Source: JBOFDK01 sp051656485
GTDB taxonomy: Bacteria > Bacillota > Clostridia > Lachnospirales > Cellulosilyticaceae
Length of the DNA: 8,099 nucleotides
Direction of reading: 5' to 3'
Assembly: GCA_051656485.1 (NCBI GenBank)
Contig: JBOGBZ010000045.1
Span: forward strand, 1 to 8,099
How positions within the stretch are numbered: the first letter of the stretch is position 1; each line of letters starts with the position of its first letter. Below, one piece after another: positions 6,144 through 8,099 of the stretch. The notes under the pieces were generated by a model, which was not told where the DNA came from, did not search any database, and was given only the letters and a program-made list of their open reading frames with translations. Both the position numbers and the translations under genes were made by a program.

Positions 6144-6677
6144 TTGAATGGCGCCATTTCAAAAGAAGAAGCAGAAAAAATATTTGATACGTATAAAGAT
6201 TACATCTACCAATCTGCATTATTTCTAACCCATTCCCCAGAGTTAGCAGATGATGTGACACAAGAAGTATTTATTAGAGCAATCGTGTATTACCATACAT
6301 ATGATGCGAAGCGACCGATCAAGACGTGGCTTTATAAAATGATGCTTAATGTGACAAGGACGATGATGAAAAAGCAGAAAAGCTATATGCCATTAGAGGA
6401 AATGATAGAAGTGCAATCGGAGCATCATGTGGAAGATGACGTAGTCGTAGCTGAGACTAATAAGGAACTACTACGTGCAATCGATGGACTAGGGGATAAA
6501 ATCAAACAAGTATTGTATATGCATTACTATCTAGAAATGACATTAGAAGAGATCGCAGAGATTTTGGAGATTCCAGTAGGAACTTGTAAATCCAGATTGC
6601 ATACAGGGTTAAGACGGTTAAGGTATAAGAAGTCTAAAATCATTCAATTGTATGGAAGGGAGCGTGTTGCCGAATGA
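6144..6677 (+). CDS. ECF-type RNA polymerase sigma factor
   Basis: This is a 177-residue (from TTG 6144) alternative sigma factor directing RNA polymerase to a specific promoter set. Region 2 spans about residues 12-75: IFDTYKDYIYQSALFLTHSPELADDVTQEVFIRAIVYYHTYD, with the DDVTQEVF core at 36-43 that contacts polymerase and the -10, then KTWLYKMMLNVTRTMMKKQK. Region 4 spans about 110-162: LGDKIKQVLYMHYYLEMTLEEIAEILEIPVGTCKSRLHTGLRRLR, with the -35-reading helix-turn-helix from residue 132. Regions 1 and 3 are absent, and the size is normal for ECF factors. The start is inferred from the AAGGAG at 6130-6135; a longer GTG start at 6135 would overlap that site. Its TGA overlaps the next gene's ATG (ATGA, 6674-6677), so the two are translationally coupled, the usual layout of a sigma/anti-sigma pair. 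The ECF subgroup and regulon cannot be assigned by eye. Confidence 0.93.
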   Translation: MNGAISKEEAEKIFDTYKDYIYQSALFLTHSPELADDVTQEVFIRAIVYYHTYDAKRPIKTWLYKMMLNVTRTMMKKQKSYMPLEEMIEVQSEHHVEDDVVVAETNKELLRAIDGLGDKIKQVLYMHYYLEMTLEEIAEILEIPVGTCKSRLHTGLRRLRYKKSKIIQLYGRERVAE

Positions 6678-7705
6678 GCGATGAACGAGATAGGGGAGAA
6701 AGTGTACGAGAAGTGCTTCATCAAAGCATGGTAGACAAAAGCCCTACTGTAGTATTTGAAAAGATTTGGGAAGAAAGCCAAAGACTTCAAAGGCAAACAG
6801 TAGGAGGAAATGAAATGATGAAAAAGCCAATTAAAAAAATAAATAAAAAACTACTGCTTATCGTAGCAGTGATTACAGCTATTCTAAGCATATCGACATT
6901 GAGTGCCAATCATATGAAAAGAGTAGATGATATCAGTTACACCTTTAAAAATGACAAAGAAGTTCTGGGACCATGGACAGTCGTAGACTTGGTAAAAGAA
7001 GAAAGTGACTTCATAGCAGGTGAAAAACAGTGGGAAGGTGAGCTTGATTTCTTAACCTATATGGACTTTAAAGCCAATGGTGATCTCTCGATGGCAGTAC
7101 AAGAAGAAGGTGAGAATCTAGAATTTTTAACTTCTATGAAGTGGACTAAAGGACATATCATTAGTAAAGAAAATCAGACAAATAGTGCATATACGATTAA
7201 AAAAATAGACGGCAAAAACTATCTCTTCTATGAATGGAAAAGTGGTGACTATACGTACAAGCGGTTAGAAGTACCGTATCTCTATGTACTGGAGCAAGGA
7301 AAGCATCTAGAGACAGTAGAAGCGAAAGGGAAAGTAGATAATACGAATCTGCCTTTTGTAGATGATGAGACGATGCAAGGTACATGGAAAGCCGTAGACT
7401 TTGTAGAGGAGATGGAACACTTCGCACCGGAAGGTCGTGCATGGAGTAATGACTTGTATGTGAAAGAACTTACGATCAAAGAGGATGGCAATTTTGTAGA
7501 AAAGAGAATAGGGGATACAGTAGCAGCTGATGGGAAATACGTGTATTGGATCAAAGGTGCCCTCGTCTACAAAAATTTTGGCATTGTTTCAAAGTGTGTG
7601 ATACAAGAACTAGAGGGTGAGACCTATATGTTTGTAGAGTGGAAGTTTGGTCAGTATCAAGAGATTGGTATCATGCCAGGATACTATGTATTCAAGAAAC
7701 AATAA
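6674..7705 (+). CDS. Single-pass membrane protein with two lipocalin-like domains; putative sigma-factor regulator
   Basis: This is a 343-residue protein. Residues 1-59 form a charged, probably cytoplasmic segment (SPTVVFEKIWEESQRLQ). A single membrane segment lies at about 60-78 (LLLIVAVITAILSISTLSA) after a KK-rich stretch. The rest should be extracytoplasmic and holds two collinear repeats. Repeat 1 (about 95-215) has W101 (GPWTVVDLVKE), W157 (WTKG) and E187-WKSGDY; repeat 2 (about 232-342) has W238 (GTWKAVDFVEE), W292 (WIKG) and E322-WKFGQY, and ends in YYVFKK. The pattern W..VDFV, W.KG, then the EWK.G.Y motif recalls the C-terminal lipocalin-like repeats of Bacillota BlaR1/M56-family sensors; this is from memory and unverified. 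No lipobox cysteine or zinc-binding HxxxCxxC anti-sigma motif is seen. Gene position suggests the N-terminal tail restrains the sigma factor while the repeats sense an envelope signal; this is inference. An in-frame ATG at 6815 with its own strong ribosome binding site could give a 296-residue form. Confidence 0.8.
   Translation: MSDERDRGESVREVLHQSMVDKSPTVVFEKIWEESQRLQRQTVGGNEMMKKPIKKINKKLLLIVAVITAILSISTLSANHMKRVDDISYTFKNDKEVLGPWTVVDLVKEESDFIAGEKQWEGELDFLTYMDFKANGDLSMAVQEEGENLEFLTSMKWTKGHIISKENQTNSAYTIKKIDGKNYLFYEWKSGDYTYKRLEVPYLYVLEQGKHLETVEAKGKVDNTNLPFVDDETMQGTWKAVDFVEEMEHFAPEGRAWSNDLYVKELTIKEDGNFVEKRIGDTVAADGKYVYWIKGALVYKNFGIVSKCVIQELEGETYMFVEWKFGQYQEIGIMPGYYVFKKQ
6802..6807 (+). promoter_or_regulatory. 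Internal ribosome binding site within the sigma-regulator gene
   Basis: AGGAGG stands 7 bases before an in-frame ATG at 6815 (codon 48), followed by another ATG at 6818. The product would begin MMKKPIKKINKK directly before the membrane segment, like a normal signal-anchor N terminus. This site is stronger and better spaced than the AAGGGAG about 11 bases before the upstream ATG 6674. Confidence 0.5.
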
Positions 7706-7720
7706 TACGAAGATAGGAAG

Positions 7721-7755
7721 AATAAACACAGCCTGTAAACTGTGTTTATTTTTTT
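7721..7755 (+). terminator. Rho-independent terminator of the sigma operon
   Basis: AATAAACACAG (7721-7731) and CTGTGTTTATT (7740-7750) form a perfect 11-bp stem with an 8-base loop, followed by five further T. It begins 15 bases after the stop codon at 7705. Confidence 0.85.
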
Positions 7756-7770
7756 GCTTTTTAAAAGCAA
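7754..7770. repeat. Near-perfect 17-bp palindrome
   Basis: TTGCTTTTTAAAAGCAA is an 8-bp inverted repeat around a single central T, immediately after the sigma operon terminator. A one-base centre cannot form a good RNA hairpin loop, so a protein-binding site is more likely than a second terminator. It shares TGCTTTTTAA with 7809-7818. Confidence 0.4.
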
Positions 7771-7807
7771 CTCATCTTAAAAGTTAAAAATGAACAAATG
7801 TTAAGGA

Positions 7808-7854
7808 ATGCTTTTTAATAAGTCGTAGCTATTGAAACGGCTATAAAAAAGCAT
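7808..7854. repeat. Inverted repeat spanning the ABC gene promoter
   Basis: ATGCTTTTT (7808-7816) and its exact complement AAAAAGCAT (7846-7854) flank the -35 box and most of the spacer of the promoter at 7832-7859, with a smaller inner TAGC/GCTA pair at 7826-7829 and 7840-7843. The position suggests an operator, though such A/T-rich arms could also arise by chance. Confidence 0.4.
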
Positions 7855-7859
7855 ATAAT
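7832..7859 (+). promoter_or_regulatory. Sigma-A promoter of the ABC transporter gene
   Basis: TTGAAA (7832-7837, 5/6) and TATAAT (7854-7859, 6/6) are separated by 16 bases. This is the best promoter match in the window. Transcription would begin near 7866 and give a leader of about 60 bases before ATG 7926. Confidence 0.75.
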
Positions 7860-7925
7860 TAAATTAAAAATGAATGAAGGATTAGGGCATTTCAGAAGTG
7901 AAAGTTATAGAAATGGGGATATAGG

Positions 7926-8099
7926 ATGATACAAGTAGAGGATTTAAGGTTTTGCTATAAAGGGATGAAGGAAGATACCTTAAAAGGGATAAGCTTTCAA
8001 GTAGAGAAGACAGAGTGCTTCGGACTCTTGGGGCCATCAGGTGCAGGGAAAAGTACATTACAGAAAGTGCTACTAGGCCTTGAGAAAAAGTACAGGGGA
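7926..8099 (+). CDS. ABC transporter ATP-binding protein, N-terminal part
   Basis: The first 58 residues of an ABC ATPase are present; the frame is open to the window edge, so the gene is cut by the window and not visibly broken. It begins MIQVEDLRFCYKGMKEDTLKGISFQV, with the family's first strand and aromatic A-loop Y (YKG). LLGPSGAGKSTL is a perfect Walker A nucleotide-binding loop. KVLLGLEKKYRG follows, as expected for the helix after Walker A. Walker B, the signature motif and the H-loop lie beyond the edge. The start has a modest GGGGA ribosome binding site at 7915-7919, 6 bases upstream. It would energise an ABC transporter at the membrane; the permease and substrate are out of view, although a drug or multidrug exporter ATPase of this N-terminal style is plausible. 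It has its own promoter, so it is a separate unit from the sigma operon. Confidence 0.9.
   Translation, partial: MIQVEDLRFCYKGMKEDTLKGISFQVEKTECFGLLGPSGAGKSTLQKVLLGLEKKYRG

Noticed and set aside
7791..7826. ECF-type promoter (TGAAC at 7791-7795) before the ABC gene, matching TGAAC at 6088
   Set aside because: Only the five-base TGAAC is shared; the sequences 16-17 bases downstream do not agree, and a near-consensus sigma-A promoter at 7832-7859 explains transcription better.

Overview
The window is AT-rich, densely coded DNA with strong AGGAGG-type ribosome binding sites, A/T-flanked hairpin terminators and consensus-like sigma-A promoters. Together with the protein families (AadK/ANT(6)-like adenylyltransferase, clostridial-style dCache chemoreceptor, ECF sigma factor paired with a lipocalin-like membrane protein) this points to a Bacillota chromosome, most likely a clostridial (Lachnospirales-like) species. 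That placement is an inference from protein style. No transposase, integrase, phage gene, tRNA, rRNA or CRISPR was seen.

Region 1 (about 1-3862) looks like a drug- or toxin-response locus. A 12-TM major facilitator exporter lies on the minus strand. Divergent to it, a tight plus-strand run encodes a GNAT acetyltransferase, an ANT(6)/AadK-type aminoglycoside adenylyltransferase and a MerR-family regulator with an unusually long C-terminal domain, closed by a strong terminator at 3819-3862. The 223-bp divergent intergenic region holds a good minus-strand promoter overlapped by an imperfect direct repeat with internal dyads, which is a candidate operator for the MerR protein.

Region 2 (3863-6048) is a single-gene unit: a 667-residue membrane chemoreceptor (dCache sensor, HAMP, second HAMP-like segment, canonical signalling hairpin), bounded by hairpin terminators on both sides. 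No other chemotaxis or flagellar gene is present.

Region 3 (6049-7755) is a two-gene operon. An ECF sigma factor, probably starting at TTG, overlaps by ATGA a single-pass membrane protein with two tandem copies of an extracytoplasmic lipocalin-like domain. By position the second protein is the candidate anti-sigma factor or sensor, although it has no classical zinc-binding anti-sigma motif. A strong internal ribosome binding site and ATG just before its membrane segment could produce a shorter second form. A terminator closes the operon.

Region 4 (7756-8099) holds a near-consensus sigma-A promoter embedded in repeated TGCTTTTT elements, followed by the first 58 residues of an ABC transporter ATPase that runs off the right edge. 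No gene-free stretch exceeds about 225 bases.
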